A stretch of DNA of 64,000 nucleotides from Hymenobacter polaris (GCF_012927305.1 NZ_JABBGH010000002.1:868001-932000), one strand, 5' to 3'; positions 1 to 7,840 are shown, counted from the first letter of the stretch. Numbers and translations are program-made. The notes: a model not told the origin generated them from the sequence alone.

Positions 1-486
1 GACTTTGGCCAGCACGCCCGCGAAATTTATGAGCAGCCGCAGTGGCCCAGCCGGCCGCTGTTCTATGCCTCGGTGCCCAGCCGCACCGACCCCACGGTGG
101 CGCCCGCCGGCCAGGAAAACCTGTTTCTGCTGATACCCGTGGCCCACAGCCTCGACGACCCCGAAGCCACCCGTGAGAAATACTACAACCTGCTGATGGA
201 CCGGCTGGAGGCGCACTGCGGCCACCCCATCCGCGCGCACGTAGTGTTCAAGCGCAGCTACGCCCACCGCGACTTCGTGGCCGACTACCACTCCTTCAAG
301 GGCAACGCTTATGGCCTGGCTAACACCCTAGGGCAAACGGCCATTTTAAAGCCCTCGCTGAAAAGCAAAAAAGTTGATAATTTGTACTTCACCGGGCAGC
401 TGACCGTGCCAGGGCCGGGCGTGCCGCCCTCGCTCATTTCGGGGCAGGTAGTGGCCGGCGAGGTGTTGAAGGAAATGCAAAAATGA
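1..486 (+). CDS. crtI: Phytoene desaturase CrtI, C-terminal part (5' end outside window)
   Basis: The frame is open from base 1 to the stop at 484-486, so only the last 161 residues are present. Near the end is TGQLTVPGPGVP followed by SLISG, the FAD-binding C-terminal signature of CrtI-type carotenoid desaturases and isomerases. The family introduces double bonds into phytoene to give lycopene, using FAD at the membrane. The next gene on the same strand is phytoene synthase, which fits a carotenoid operon. A GTG at 73 is only an internal codon and not a real start. Which desaturase subtype (CrtI, CrtN or CrtD) cannot be settled from the tail alone; the crtB neighbour favours CrtI. Confidence 0.9.
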   Translation, partial: DFGQHAREIYEQPQWPSRPLFYASVPSRTDPTVAPAGQENLFLLIPVAHSLDDPEATREKYYNLLMDRLEAHCGHPIRAHVVFKRSYAHRDFVADYHSFKGNAYGLANTLGQTAILKPSLKSKKVDNLYFTGQLTVPGPGVPPSLISGQVVAGEVLKEMQK

Positions 487-489
487 AAG

Positions 490-583
490 AAGACCGTCAT
501 GCTGAGCTTGCCGAAGCATCTCTACTGCACTGCAACTGGATAATGCGGTAGAGATGCTTCGGCAAGCTCAGCATGACGGTCTT
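490..583. repeat. Family A inverted repeat (REP-like), 36-bp perfect arms
   Basis: The arms at 490-525 and 548-583 are exact reverse complements around a 22-base loop. The core TGAGCTTGCCGAAGCATC recurs at about 22.97, 26.27, 29.33 and 53.7 kb. It fills almost the whole gap between crtI and crtB and would form a very stable hairpin in the transcript. It resembles the REP-like TTCGACAAGCTCAG elements known from many bacteria; mobilisation by a RAYT transposase elsewhere is inference. Confidence 0.9.
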
Positions 584-600
584 TTACAAAATGATTACAG

Positions 601-1443
601 ATGGACCACCAGCAGCTTTTTACCGATACTAGCCTAGCGTGCGCGCAGCTCATCACGCGGCGCTATAGCACGTCGTTCTCGTTGGGCATCCGCACCCTGG
701 ATAAATCCCTGCACCGGGCCATTTACGCGGTGTACGGCTTCGTGCGCTGGGCCGATGAGATTGTGGACACCTTCCACGAGTATGATAAGGCCGCGCTGCT
801 GGCGGCCTTCGAGCAGGACACCTACGCGGCCATTGCGGCGGGCTTCAGCCTAAACCCGGTGCTGCACGCTTTTCAGTGGGCGGTGAACACCTACGGAATT
901 GAGCACGAGTTCATTGATGCGTTTTTGCGCAGTATGGAGATGGATTTGGAGGACCGCAACTATCGCCAGGAGCTGTACGAGAAATACATTTACGGCTCGG
1001 CCGAGGTGGTGGGGCTGATGTGCCTGCGCGTGTTTTGCCAGGGCCAGCCGGCCCTGTTTGCGCACCTGCGCGAGCCGGCGCGGCGGTTGGGTGCGGCGTT
1101 TCAGAAGGTGAATTTCCTGCGCGATATCCGCTCTGACTACGAGGACCGGGGCCGCGTGTACTTCCCTGGCCTGCGCTACGAGCAGTTCGACGATGCCGCC
1201 AAGCGGGCGGTGGAAGCCGACATCCGGGCCGATTTTGACGCTGCCTACGTGGGTATTCAGCAGCTGCCGCGCACCTCGCGCCTAGGGGTGTACCTGGCCT
1301 ACATCTACTACCTCAAGCTATTTCAGAAGCTGCGGCAGGCCCCCGCTACCCAGGTGCTGGCCGAGCGCGTGCGCCTGCCCGACAATACCAAGCTGCTGCT
1401 GCTGCTGGGCTCGTGGCTGCGCTTCCGGCTACGGGCAGAGTAG
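601..1443 (+). CDS. crtB: Phytoene synthase CrtB
   Basis: This 280-residue squalene/phytoene synthase family enzyme condenses two geranylgeranyl diphosphates into phytoene, the first committed carotenoid step. Both Asp-rich Mg2+/diphosphate motifs are visible: DEIVD at residues 52-56 and DIRSDYEDRGRVYFP starting at D175. RRYSTSF near residue 20 is the usual N-terminal block. Length is close to the family norm and the protein is complete. It lies 114 bp after crtI, a gap almost filled by an inverted repeat. Squalene synthase-like HpnC/D is the alternative, but position beside crtI supports CrtB. Confidence 0.95.
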   Translation: MDHQQLFTDTSLACAQLITRRYSTSFSLGIRTLDKSLHRAIYAVYGFVRWADEIVDTFHEYDKAALLAAFEQDTYAAIAAGFSLNPVLHAFQWAVNTYGIEHEFIDAFLRSMEMDLEDRNYRQELYEKYIYGSAEVVGLMCLRVFCQGQPALFAHLREPARRLGAAFQKVNFLRDIRSDYEDRGRVYFPGLRYEQFDDAAKRAVEADIRADFDAAYVGIQQLPRTSRLGVYLAYIYYLKLFQKLRQAPATQVLAERVRLPDNTKLLLLLGSWLRFRLRAE

Positions 1444-1494
1444 GCTAGTAAGCTCAGCATTAATTCATTAAAAATTCATTTAATAGCTAGTGTT

Positions 1495-1502
1495 TATCTT
1501 TA
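1495..1502 (+). promoter_or_regulatory. Possible Bacteroidota -7 element next to a start codon
   Basis: TATCTTTA matches 7 of 8 positions of the Bacteroidota -7 consensus TAnnTTTG and ends 4 bases before the ATG at 1507. No clear TTTG -33 element is seen. If it is used, transcription would begin at about the start codon. Confidence 0.25.
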
Positions 1503-1506
1503 CGGC

Positions 1507-2064
1507 ATGAGAGTGCCGCTGCTACTAGGCTTGTTCTTGCTACCCGCCACTGCTTCGGTGCGGGCCGAGCAACCGGCATTTCCCCTTTTCCACTCTATGT
1601 CTGCCTACACGCCCGCGGCCCTGCGCCGCCAATACGAGCTGGCCGCCGCCGGCAAAGAAGCCGGTGAAGCGTTCTACAACACCCTGCAAGCCTACCACGG
1701 CCAGGAGCCGCTGGTGCTGGGCTATAAGGCTGCCTCCGAGGCTATTAAAGCCCGCGATGCGTCGATGCTCAACAAGCTGAGCTACGTGCAGCAGGCGGCA
1801 CGCACCTTCGAGCAGGCCGTGGGCCTAGCCCCCCAAAGCGCCGAAATTCGCTTTCTGCGCTTCTCGGTTGAAAGCAATTTGCCGCCCTTTCTGGGGCTAA
1901 GCAAGCACGTGGACGAGGACAAAGGCTTCTTGCTGAATGCGGCGCTGCAGCACCCAAACTCGGGGCTCGACGACGAGGCTTTCCGCACGGTGCGGGGCTT
2001 TTTGGTAGGGCGCGGGCACGTGTCGGGCGAGGCGGCCGAGCAACTGGCGCGGGTGAAGGACTAA
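1507..2064 (+). CDS. Small secreted protein of unknown function in the carotenoid cluster
   Basis: This 185-residue protein begins with a probable signal peptide (MRVPLLLGLFLLPATASVRA) and has no later membrane segment. The body is mostly helical and alanine-rich, with a stretch around residues 90-125 (ARTFEQAVGLAPQSAEIRFLR) that reads like one or two TPR-type helical pairs. No catalytic motif was recognised. It sits on the same strand between crtB and ispH. Export suggests an envelope role, not a carotenoid enzyme. The gene is a recognisable reading frame with normal codon use, but its function is unknown. Confidence 0.8.
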   Translation: MRVPLLLGLFLLPATASVRAEQPAFPLFHSMSAYTPAALRRQYELAAAGKEAGEAFYNTLQAYHGQEPLVLGYKAASEAIKARDASMLNKLSYVQQAARTFEQAVGLAPQSAEIRFLRFSVESNLPPFLGLSKHVDEDKGFLLNAALQHPNSGLDDEAFRTVRGFLVGRGHVSGEAAEQLARVKD

Positions 2065-2238
2065 TAGTGCCGGTACCGCCATCTAGCCTAAGCGCGACCC
2101 TAGGGGGACTAGCTGCCAGCAAGGCCAGCAGCTTACTGGAAGCCAGGCGCTGACAGAGTGCATAACTCAGAAGCGAAATAGTTGAATTTTGGCGTGAAAA
2201 GATAAGCTCCGCAACAACCTTGCGGCGAGATTTTCAGT

Positions 2239-2246
2239 TAGCTTCG
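2239..2246 (+). promoter_or_regulatory. Possible -7 element just before ispH
   Basis: TAGCTTCG matches TAnnTTTG at 7 of 8 positions and again ends exactly 4 bases before the start codon at 2251, the same spacing as the element at 1495-1502. A TTG at 2220-2222 is a poor -33 candidate because the 16-base spacing is short. Confidence 0.25.
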
Positions 2247-2250
2247 CGGT

Positions 2251-3105
2251 ATGCAGTCCGGCTTGCACCTTAGCATTCGCATCGATTCCGGCTCCGGCTT
2301 TTGCTTTGGGGTGGTTTATGCCATTCAGATGGCCGAAGACCTGCTGGCCGAGCAAGGCTACCTCTACTGCCTGGGCGATATCGTGCACAACGACGAGGAG
2401 GTGCAGCGCTTGGAAAACAAGGGCTTACGCATCATCGACTACGAGCAGCTGGCGGTGTTGCACAACGAGGCGGTGCTCATCCGGGCCCACGGTGAGCCGC
2501 CCAGCACCTACCAGCGCGCCCTCGAAAACAACCTGACCCTGATTGATGCCAGCTGCCCGGTGGTGCTCAAGCTACAAAACCGCATTAAGGCCAGCTTCGA
2601 CCGCAAGGAGAAAATCTTAATTTACGGCAAGCACGGCCACGCCGAGGTGCGCGGCCTGCTGGGCCAGACCGGCGGTGAGGCGCTGGTATTTGAGAGCTTG
2701 GACGAGTTGCTGCGCCACGAGCTGCCGCCCAACGTGACGCTCTATAGCCAGACCACTAAGAGCACCGATTCGTTTTACCACATTAAGAACGAGCTGGAAA
2801 CCAGGGGCTACCAGGTGAACGCCAACGACACCATCTGCCGCCAGGTAAGCAACCGCGACCTGGACTTGCGCCGTTTCGCGGCACAGTTCGACCAGGTAGT
2901 GTTTGTGAGCGGCACCAAAAGCTCCAACGGCCGCGTGCTCTACCAGGCCTGCAAGGAAACCAACCCGCGCACGCACTTCGTGTCGCACCCCGGCGAATTG
3001 ACGCCCGAGTGGTTCGGGCCGGGGCAGTCGGTGGGTATCTGCGGAGCCACCAGCACCCCCATGTGGCTCATGGAGCAGGTGCGCGACGAACTGGCCCGCT
3101 TCTAG
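2251..3105 (+). CDS. ispH: 4-Hydroxy-3-methylbut-2-enyl diphosphate reductase IspH (LytB)
   Basis: IspH is the last enzyme of the MEP pathway and reduces HMBPP to IPP and DMAPP at a [4Fe-4S] cluster. The three cluster cysteines are C18 (GFCFGV), C102 (DASCPV) and C196 (DTICRQVSNR). Substrate-site motifs are also present: VHN, RAHGEP, GHAEV, SQTTKS, SSNGR and GATSTP. The protein has 284 residues, slightly short for the family but complete. Its place among crt genes suggests a local supply of C5 precursors for carotenoids. Whether it is the only ispH in the genome cannot be seen. Confidence 0.96.
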   Translation: MQSGLHLSIRIDSGSGFCFGVVYAIQMAEDLLAEQGYLYCLGDIVHNDEEVQRLENKGLRIIDYEQLAVLHNEAVLIRAHGEPPSTYQRALENNLTLIDASCPVVLKLQNRIKASFDRKEKILIYGKHGHAEVRGLLGQTGGEALVFESLDELLRHELPPNVTLYSQTTKSTDSFYHIKNELETRGYQVNANDTICRQVSNRDLDLRRFAAQFDQVVFVSGTKSSNGRVLYQACKETNPRTHFVSHPGELTPEWFGPGQSVGICGATSTPMWLMEQVRDELARF

Positions 3106-3172
3106 ACCGCAGATTTAACGGATTTAACAGATTCCGCGGATACGCTTGCCTGGCGGCAAGCTGGCTACGCGG
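3106..3172 (+). repeat. Family B repeat (GCAGATTTAACGGATTTAAC type)
   Basis: The element starts directly after the ispH stop codon with an A/T-rich half (two GGATTTAAC-like units) followed by a small hairpin around GCTTGCCTGGCGGCAAGC. Related copies lie at about 4.1, 4.27, 4.79, 52.4 and, degraded, 60.37 kb. The remainder of the gap to 3311 shows only A/T-rich sequence that may carry the crtW promoter. Confidence 0.75.
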
Positions 3173-3311
3173 CTGGGACGGGAGTGGAATAGAGGACTGA
3201 TATGGTAAATTAATTGGGGTAGAAACGACTTTCGGGGCAGTAAATAGGTTATAAGTAAGTTAGCAGATAGCAGAAGGGCCGGATGGCCGTCAGCGCTTTA
3301 TAGTATTTGCC

Positions 3312-4103
3312 GTGTCAGTCATCTATTCCCACTCCCCGAGTACCACCCACGTAGTCAGCCCGCCGCAGGAGAGCGTATCTGCGCTATCCGTTCAACCTGC
3401 GGTTCGGGTGGCGCCGCGGCCCCTAGGGGGGCGCGGGGTGCTGGCGGCGGGCGTCATCCTGGCGGCTTGGGCGGGGCTGCTTGCGTATCTGCTAGCCTTT
3501 TATCGGCCCGACTGGCACTCGGCGGCGCCCTACTTGCTGGTGCTGCTGCAGATGCACCTTTACACGGGCCTTTACATCACGGCGCACGACGCCATGCACG
3601 GCGTGGTAAGCCCGAATAAGACGTTGAACAACGCCATTGGGACGCTGTGCGCGCTGCTGTTTGCCTACAACTGGTTTCCCAGGCAGCTGCCCAAGCACCA
3701 CGACCACCACCACCACGTCGGCACCCAGGACGACCCCGATTTTCATCCCGAAAACCACTCCGGCTTCTTGCCCTGGCTGCTGCGCTTCGCCTGGAACTAC
3801 GTGACCTGGTGGCAGGTGCTGGCGATGGCTATCACCTACAACGTGCTCAAAATCTGGTTTCCGCAGGCCAACGTCATTGCCTTTTGGATGGTGCCGGCGG
3901 TGCTGGCCACCTTGCAGCTGTTCTTCTTCGGCACCTACCTGCCCCATCGCGGCGAGCACGAGGCCACCAACCAGCACAAGTCGCGCAGCCAGCTGCGGCA
4001 CCACGTCTGGGCCTTCGTAAGCTGCTACTTCTTCGGCTACCACTACGAGCACCACGACCAGCCCTACCTGCCCTGGTGGCGCCTGTGGCGGGCTAAAGCC
4101 TGA
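3312..4103 (+). CDS. crtW: Beta-carotene ketolase CrtW-type (fatty acid desaturase superfamily)
   Basis: This 263-residue integral membrane di-iron enzyme has the histidine clusters of the superfamily: HDAMH near residues 92-96, KHHDHHHH near 127, LPHRGEH near 211 and YHYEHHD near 245, ending with PWWRLWR. The HDAMHG, FFGTYLPHR and YHYEHH pattern is that of CrtW, which adds 4-keto groups to beta-ionone rings using O2. Several hydrophobic stretches separate the clusters. The start is GTG at 3312, since no in-frame ATG is better placed. With crtI, crtB and ispH it makes a ketocarotenoid set consistent with red or pink pigmentation. Another desaturase-like hydroxylase is possible. Confidence 0.85.
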   Translation: MSVIYSHSPSTTHVVSPPQESVSALSVQPAVRVAPRPLGGRGVLAAGVILAAWAGLLAYLLAFYRPDWHSAAPYLLVLLQMHLYTGLYITAHDAMHGVVSPNKTLNNAIGTLCALLFAYNWFPRQLPKHHDHHHHVGTQDDPDFHPENHSGFLPWLLRFAWNYVTWWQVLAMAITYNVLKIWFPQANVIAFWMVPAVLATLQLFFFGTYLPHRGEHEATNQHKSRSQLRHHVWAFVSCYFFGYHYEHHDQPYLPWWRLWRAKA

Positions 4104-4175
4104 CCGCAGATTTAGCGGATTTAACGGATTGCACAGATACGCTCGCCTGCCTCCGGCAGCGAGCTGACTACGCGA
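4104..4175 (+). repeat. Family B repeat, forward copy
   Basis: This copy starts right after the crtW stop codon with the GGATTTAACGGATT unit, then a hairpin built on CTCGCTGCC/GGCAGCGAG and an end reading GACTACGCGAA. It forms a mirrored pair with the reverse copy at 4266-4349. Confidence 0.75.
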
Positions 4176-4227
4176 ATTTCGTTGCTCAACTGTTCACAGC
4201 CCTTTGCATACAAGCTACTATTCAGCA

Positions 4228-4256
4228 AAAAGGCCACCCCAGGGTGGCCTTTTTTG
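4228..4256. terminator. Bidirectional rho-independent terminator
   Basis: A 12-bp stem of AAAAAGGCCACC and GGTGGCCTTTTT around a 4-base loop has A and T tracts on either side. It lies between the convergent crtW (+) and the HMA gene (-), so it can serve both. Confidence 0.85.
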
Positions 4257-4265
4257 TGTCTATGC

Positions 4266-4349
4266 TTCACGTTCGCGTAGTCAGCTCGCCGCCGGAGGCT
4301 GGCGAGCGTATCTGTGCAATCCGTTTAATCCGCTAAATCTGCGATTTAG
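4266..4349 (-). repeat. Family B repeat, reverse copy
   Basis: This is the reverse complement counterpart of the copy at 4104-4175, with GCGTAGTCAGCTCGCC at its outer part and AATCCGCTAAATCTGC at its gene-proximal part. The two copies flank the terminator symmetrically, and this one runs into the 3' end of the HMA gene. Confidence 0.75.
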
Positions 4350-4711
4350 TGGGCCGCGGCGGTTTTCTTGCAGCAGTCGGGCAGGCGGTCGTAGGCGCGG
4401 GCGTCGGCCTGGAGCTGGTCGGCGTCGTAGCCGGTTTTCTGCACGGCGGTTTGCAGGGCGGCGGGGGTGGTTTTGGCGGGGTTGTAGGTCACGGTCAGCA
4501 CCTTGCTGGGCACGTCGAGGTGGGCGGCCTGCACGCCTTTTTCGTAGGCCAGGCTCTTTTCGAGGCGGGCCTTGCACATGTCGCACACGGCCGAAGTTTT
4601 GAACTGCACCTGCTCGGGGGCGCCCTTTTTAGCGGCGGCAACGGGAGCAGTCTGGGCCTGGGCGGCGGTAGCCCCTAGGGCCAGCAGCATAGAAAATGCG
4701 AGAGCTTTCAT
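4346..4711 (-). CDS. Secreted heavy-metal-associated (HMA) domain protein
   Basis: The 121-residue protein has a signal peptide (cleavage after about AQAQ, residue 20) and a single HMA domain with the metal-binding CDMC motif at C43-C46. A second cysteine pair sits near the C terminus (PDCCKK). HMA domains bind Cu(I) and similar soft metals and pass them between proteins; here it would act outside the inner membrane. It is followed upstream on the same strand by a TonB receptor and an HYC_CC_PP-like gene, which suggests metal uptake or resistance, probably copper. The metal itself is inferred. Confidence 0.88.
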   Translation of the reverse strand: MKALAFSMLLALGATAAQAQTAPVAAAKKGAPEQVQFKTSAVCDMCKARLEKSLAYEKGVQAAHLDVPSKVLTVTYNPAKTTPAALQTAVQKTGYDADQLQADARAYDRLPDCCKKTAAAH

Positions 4712-4784
4712 GAGGTTAAAACAATTGAAAAAGTGAAATAAGTGCTAGTGAAGAGAAGAAGCTTTATGACTTAAAATCAAGCCA

Positions 4785-4858
4785 GAAACGTAATCAGCTC
4801 GCCGCCGCAGGCCGGCGAGCATATCTGCGTAATCCGTTAAATCCGCTAAATCTGCGGT
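4785..4858 (-). repeat. Family B repeat between the HMA and TonB receptor genes
   Basis: In reverse orientation it contains a CTCGCCGCCGCAGGCCGGCGAG hairpin, followed by AATCCGTTAAATCCGC. It fills half of the 148-bp gap and ends at the stop codon of the receptor gene. Confidence 0.7.
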
Positions 4859-4859
4859 C

Positions 4860-7196
4860 TTAATTAATCGTGTAGCGCACCCCGGCGTAGGTGAGGCGGC
4901 CGTAGACCGGGCCCCACACCATGGAGGCGTCGAAGCCGGGCGAGAAGGGCTGGGCGGCGTTCTGGATGGGGTTGGGCTGGCGGAAATTGGTAAGGTCCTC
5001 GACGCCCACGTACACCTCGAAGCGCTTGAAGGCGCGGGTAACCTGGGTGGTAAGGGTGGCGAAGCGCGGGGCGTACTCCAGGGTGCTGGTGCCGGTGCCG
5101 TGCTGGTGGCCGCCCCCTAGGCCATCGGCCGGCAGGTGGGCCAGCGGGCGCTGCCCAAACCACTGCACCGTGAGGTCGGCGCGCCATTTGTCGAAGGCCG
5201 TGGCGTAGCCCAGGTTCAGGAAGGCGCGGTGCTGGGGCGTGAGAGGCTTGGGCAGCAGCTGGCCGTCGTAAGTGCTTTGCACGTTCAGAAACTTGTAGGC
5301 GGCCTTCACTTGCAGGCCCCTCACGGGCTCGGCCTGCACCTCGGCCTGAACGCTGTGGGCAAAGGAGCGGGCGCCCGACTGCAGGTTGTCGAGGATGATG
5401 AACTGCGGGGCCGTGTACATATCGGCCACCAGCTGGTTCTGGAACATGGTGCTGTAGTAGTCGGCTACGAAGGTGGCCGGGCGGCCCAGCACTTCGAAGT
5501 AGCGCGTGTAGGAGCCGCCCACGTTCCAGGCAATTTCGGGGCGCAGGTTGGGGCCGATGTAGTACTGGCGGGCGCTGGCCAGCTGGGCCTGGTTGTCGGC
5601 AATGGGGTTGGGCACGCGCAGGCCCCGGCCGGCCGAAAGGCGCAGCGAGTTGGTGGGCGTCAGGTCGTACTTCAGGTTGAAGCGGGGCGTGACTTGCCAG
5701 CCGTAGAGGTTGTGGTAGTCGGTGCGCAAGCCCAGCACGGCGGTCAGGTTGCGGGTGTTGGTGTAGGTGTACTCCGCGAAGGCGCCAGGCACGCGCTCGG
5801 TGCGCAGGCGCAGCTCGCGGGCGTCGATGCTGGCCTGAGTGTCAGTGGAATACACGCGGTGGTCGCTCAGGCGCTCGCGGTAGTCGTCGTACAAGAAGCT
5901 CAGGCCGGCGCGGTAGGTGTGGCGCGTATCGCCGATGATGCTTTGGAAGAGCAGCGTGGCCTGACCGGTGTTCTGGTGGCCGTCGTAGGTGCGCGGGCCG
6001 CTGTCCTGGCGGTACGAGTAGGCGCTGGTGAAGTCGTGGCTGGTGGCGTTGGCCAGCAGCCCCAGGCTCTGGAACGGCCGGCCGGGCCAGGTGTAGCTGG
6101 TGCGCGACTGGGCAGTGTAGCGGTGGGTGGTTTGGCTGGTGCCGTAGTTGGCTACGTAAGCATTAGGCGCGTCTTTGTCGAAGCCCACCTGCCCCCCTAG
6201 GCGGTTTTCGACGATGGCGCCGGCGCCTAGCTCGGCCACCAGCCCGGTGCCGCTCATATACTTCACCTTGTCGTAGGCATTGAACTGGGTGGCCAGCGGC
6301 AAATCCAGAAACCCATCGCCGTTGCGGTCCACGCGATCGCCCAGGTGGTCGTTGTGCAGCAGCAGCTCGTTGCTCCACTTCTTAGTGATGCGCTGCGAGG
6401 CCACGGCGTTCAGGTCGAATTTGCCCAGGTCGTTGACGTAGGCGTTCAGCAGCAGGGCGTCGGTTTTGTCGGGCTCCTTGAGCTGCACGTTCACCTGGCC
6501 CGAGATGCCCTCGTAGCCGTTCACCACCGAGCCCGTGCCCTTGATGATGTCGATGTTGCCAATCCAGGGCCCCGCCAGGTACCCTAGGCGGTAGGGCGCC
6601 GAGAGGCCCCGCAGCGCCGGCTGGTTGTCCACGGTCAGCAGCGAGTAGGCGCCGTCGAGGCCCAGCAGCTGAATCTGCTTGGCCCCGCTCACGGCATCGG
6701 CGGTGCTCACCTCCACGGCAGCGTTGGTTTCGAAGCTCTCGGCCAGGTTGCAGCAGGCCGACTTGGTGAGGTCGCGGGCGCTGATGGTTTGCAGGCTGCC
6801 CACCGCCTTGGCCGAGTACGCCTGTTGGCGGCCGGTCACGGTCACTTCGCCCAAGGCCGTGCCGTCGCCGGTGAGGGCCACGCGCAGGTAGGGCGACATG
6901 CTGCCCACGGGCACGGCCACCGTATCGGCTTTATACCCCAGGCCGCTCACCACCACGCGGTGGCTTGCCTGGGCCGGGAAGGGCAGCGTAAATTGGCCGG
7001 CCCCGTCGGTGGCGGTGCTGGGGCCGTCGGCGCCGCCGGGCAGCAGCCAGCGCACCACGGCGCCGGGCAGCGGCCCGCGGGCGTCGCGCACCTCGCCGCG
7101 CACGGCCGCGCCGCTCTGGGCCCGCGCCAGCAGCGACGAGCCGCTTAGCAGCACCACTAAAAGAAGGCGCGAAATATTTCCGCTACTAGAAGTCAT
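4860..7196 (-). CDS. TonB-dependent outer membrane receptor, putative metal receptor
   Basis: The 778-residue protein has a signal peptide, a carboxypeptidase-regulatory-like beta-sandwich (about residues 28-110), a plug domain (about 120-245, with ALGEVTVTGRQQ at its start) and a 22-strand-type barrel to the C terminus. The plug holds an ACCNLAESFETN stretch, whose cysteine pair is a possible metal ligand. Receptors of this type move a substrate across the outer membrane using TonB energy. Flanking HMA and HYC_CC_PP-like genes point to copper or another soft metal as cargo; this is context, not proof. The protein is complete with an ATG start at 7196. Confidence 0.9.
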   Translation of the reverse strand: MTSSSGNISRLLLVVLLSGSSLLARAQSGAAVRGEVRDARGPLPGAVVRWLLPGGADGPSTATDGAGQFTLPFPAQASHRVVVSGLGYKADTVAVPVGSMSPYLRVALTGDGTALGEVTVTGRQQAYSAKAVGSLQTISARDLTKSACCNLAESFETNAAVEVSTADAVSGAKQIQLLGLDGAYSLLTVDNQPALRGLSAPYRLGYLAGPWIGNIDIIKGTGSVVNGYEGISGQVNVQLKEPDKTDALLLNAYVNDLGKFDLNAVASQRITKKWSNELLLHNDHLGDRVDRNGDGFLDLPLATQFNAYDKVKYMSGTGLVAELGAGAIVENRLGGQVGFDKDAPNAYVANYGTSQTTHRYTAQSRTSYTWPGRPFQSLGLLANATSHDFTSAYSYRQDSGPRTYDGHQNTGQATLLFQSIIGDTRHTYRAGLSFLYDDYRERLSDHRVYSTDTQASIDARELRLRTERVPGAFAEYTYTNTRNLTAVLGLRTDYHNLYGWQVTPRFNLKYDLTPTNSLRLSAGRGLRVPNPIADNQAQLASARQYYIGPNLRPEIAWNVGGSYTRYFEVLGRPATFVADYYSTMFQNQLVADMYTAPQFIILDNLQSGARSFAHSVQAEVQAEPVRGLQVKAAYKFLNVQSTYDGQLLPKPLTPQHRAFLNLGYATAFDKWRADLTVQWFGQRPLAHLPADGLGGGHQHGTGTSTLEYAPRFATLTTQVTRAFKRFEVYVGVEDLTNFRQPNPIQNAAQPFSPGFDASMVWGPVYGRLTYAGVRYTIN

Positions 7197-7278
7197 ATCG
7201 TCTGTAAGTTAGCTATTCCTGAAATAGTAAAGCCCAGCTTCGCCCGAAAGCAAAGCTGGTAACCGTTCAGAAAAAGCC

Positions 7279-7764
7279 CTAGACGATGAGGGTGCCGAGG
7301 AAGGCAAGCAGGACGCGCCCCGCCCTGGGGGCACCGGGCGGCGACGGCCCACCGGCCGTGCCCACGGCCACGCCGGCCGCCAGCGGCGCGGTGCCGCCCA
7401 GGCCCGCCCACACCAGCGCGGGCAGCAGGGCCGGCAGCCAGTGCGGCGGCTCGGGCAGCAACTTGGTGGGGCCGCCGGCGTGTTGCTTGGCGTCGAGCTT
7501 GTGCAGCACGTGGCTGATGTCGCAGCAGCCATCGGCGCGCTTGGCCAGGGCCAACTTGCGGGTGCCGCAGGGCTGGCCCGGTTTGGTGGGCGCCTCGGCG
7601 GCGGCATCGTGCCCTAGGCCCCCCGGCAGCACCAAGGCCACCGTACTGCGCCCGCTGATGCGGCAGCGGTGCCGCTCGGCCGTGAGGCCTACCGACGTAG
7701 CCAGCACCAGCAGCGCCAGAAAGGCGCTGAGCAGGCGGTAGCAGACGGGCAGTTGGCGCGGCAT
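7279..7764 (-). CDS. HYC_CC_PP-family-like small membrane/exported protein
   Basis: Starting at the ATG at 7764, the protein has 161 residues with an N-terminal hydrophobic segment (LLSAFLALLVLATSVG), then ERHRC, GCCDIS and EPPHW in that order. This matches the order of the HYC, CC and PP blocks that name a small Bacteroidota family often found beside HMA and TonB receptor genes. The first block here reads HRC, not HYC. A second hydrophobic, Gly/Ala/Pro-rich region fills the C terminus. A longer form starting at 7800 is possible but adds only charged residues ahead of the signal. Function is unknown; cysteine and histidine content fits metal handling. Confidence 0.7.
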   Translation of the reverse strand: MPRQLPVCYRLLSAFLALLVLATSVGLTAERHRCRISGRSTVALVLPGGLGHDAAAEAPTKPGQPCGTRKLALAKRADGCCDISHVLHKLDAKQHAGGPTKLLPEPPHWLPALLPALVWAGLGGTAPLAAGVAVGTAGGPSPPGAPRAGRVLLAFLGTLIV

Positions 7765-7840
7765 CACGGGCGCAAAGGTACGACGCAGCGGGGTGCGCAA
7801 TTAGGGTCGGAAGGTGCAGGATTTGCGCCGGGCGCCAGCA

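Noticed and set aside
4204-4602. Plus-strand frame across the terminator and the HMA gene
   Set aside because: It runs through a terminator, a repeat and the antisense of a clear HMA gene, and the product is an Arg/Gly-rich string without any motif.
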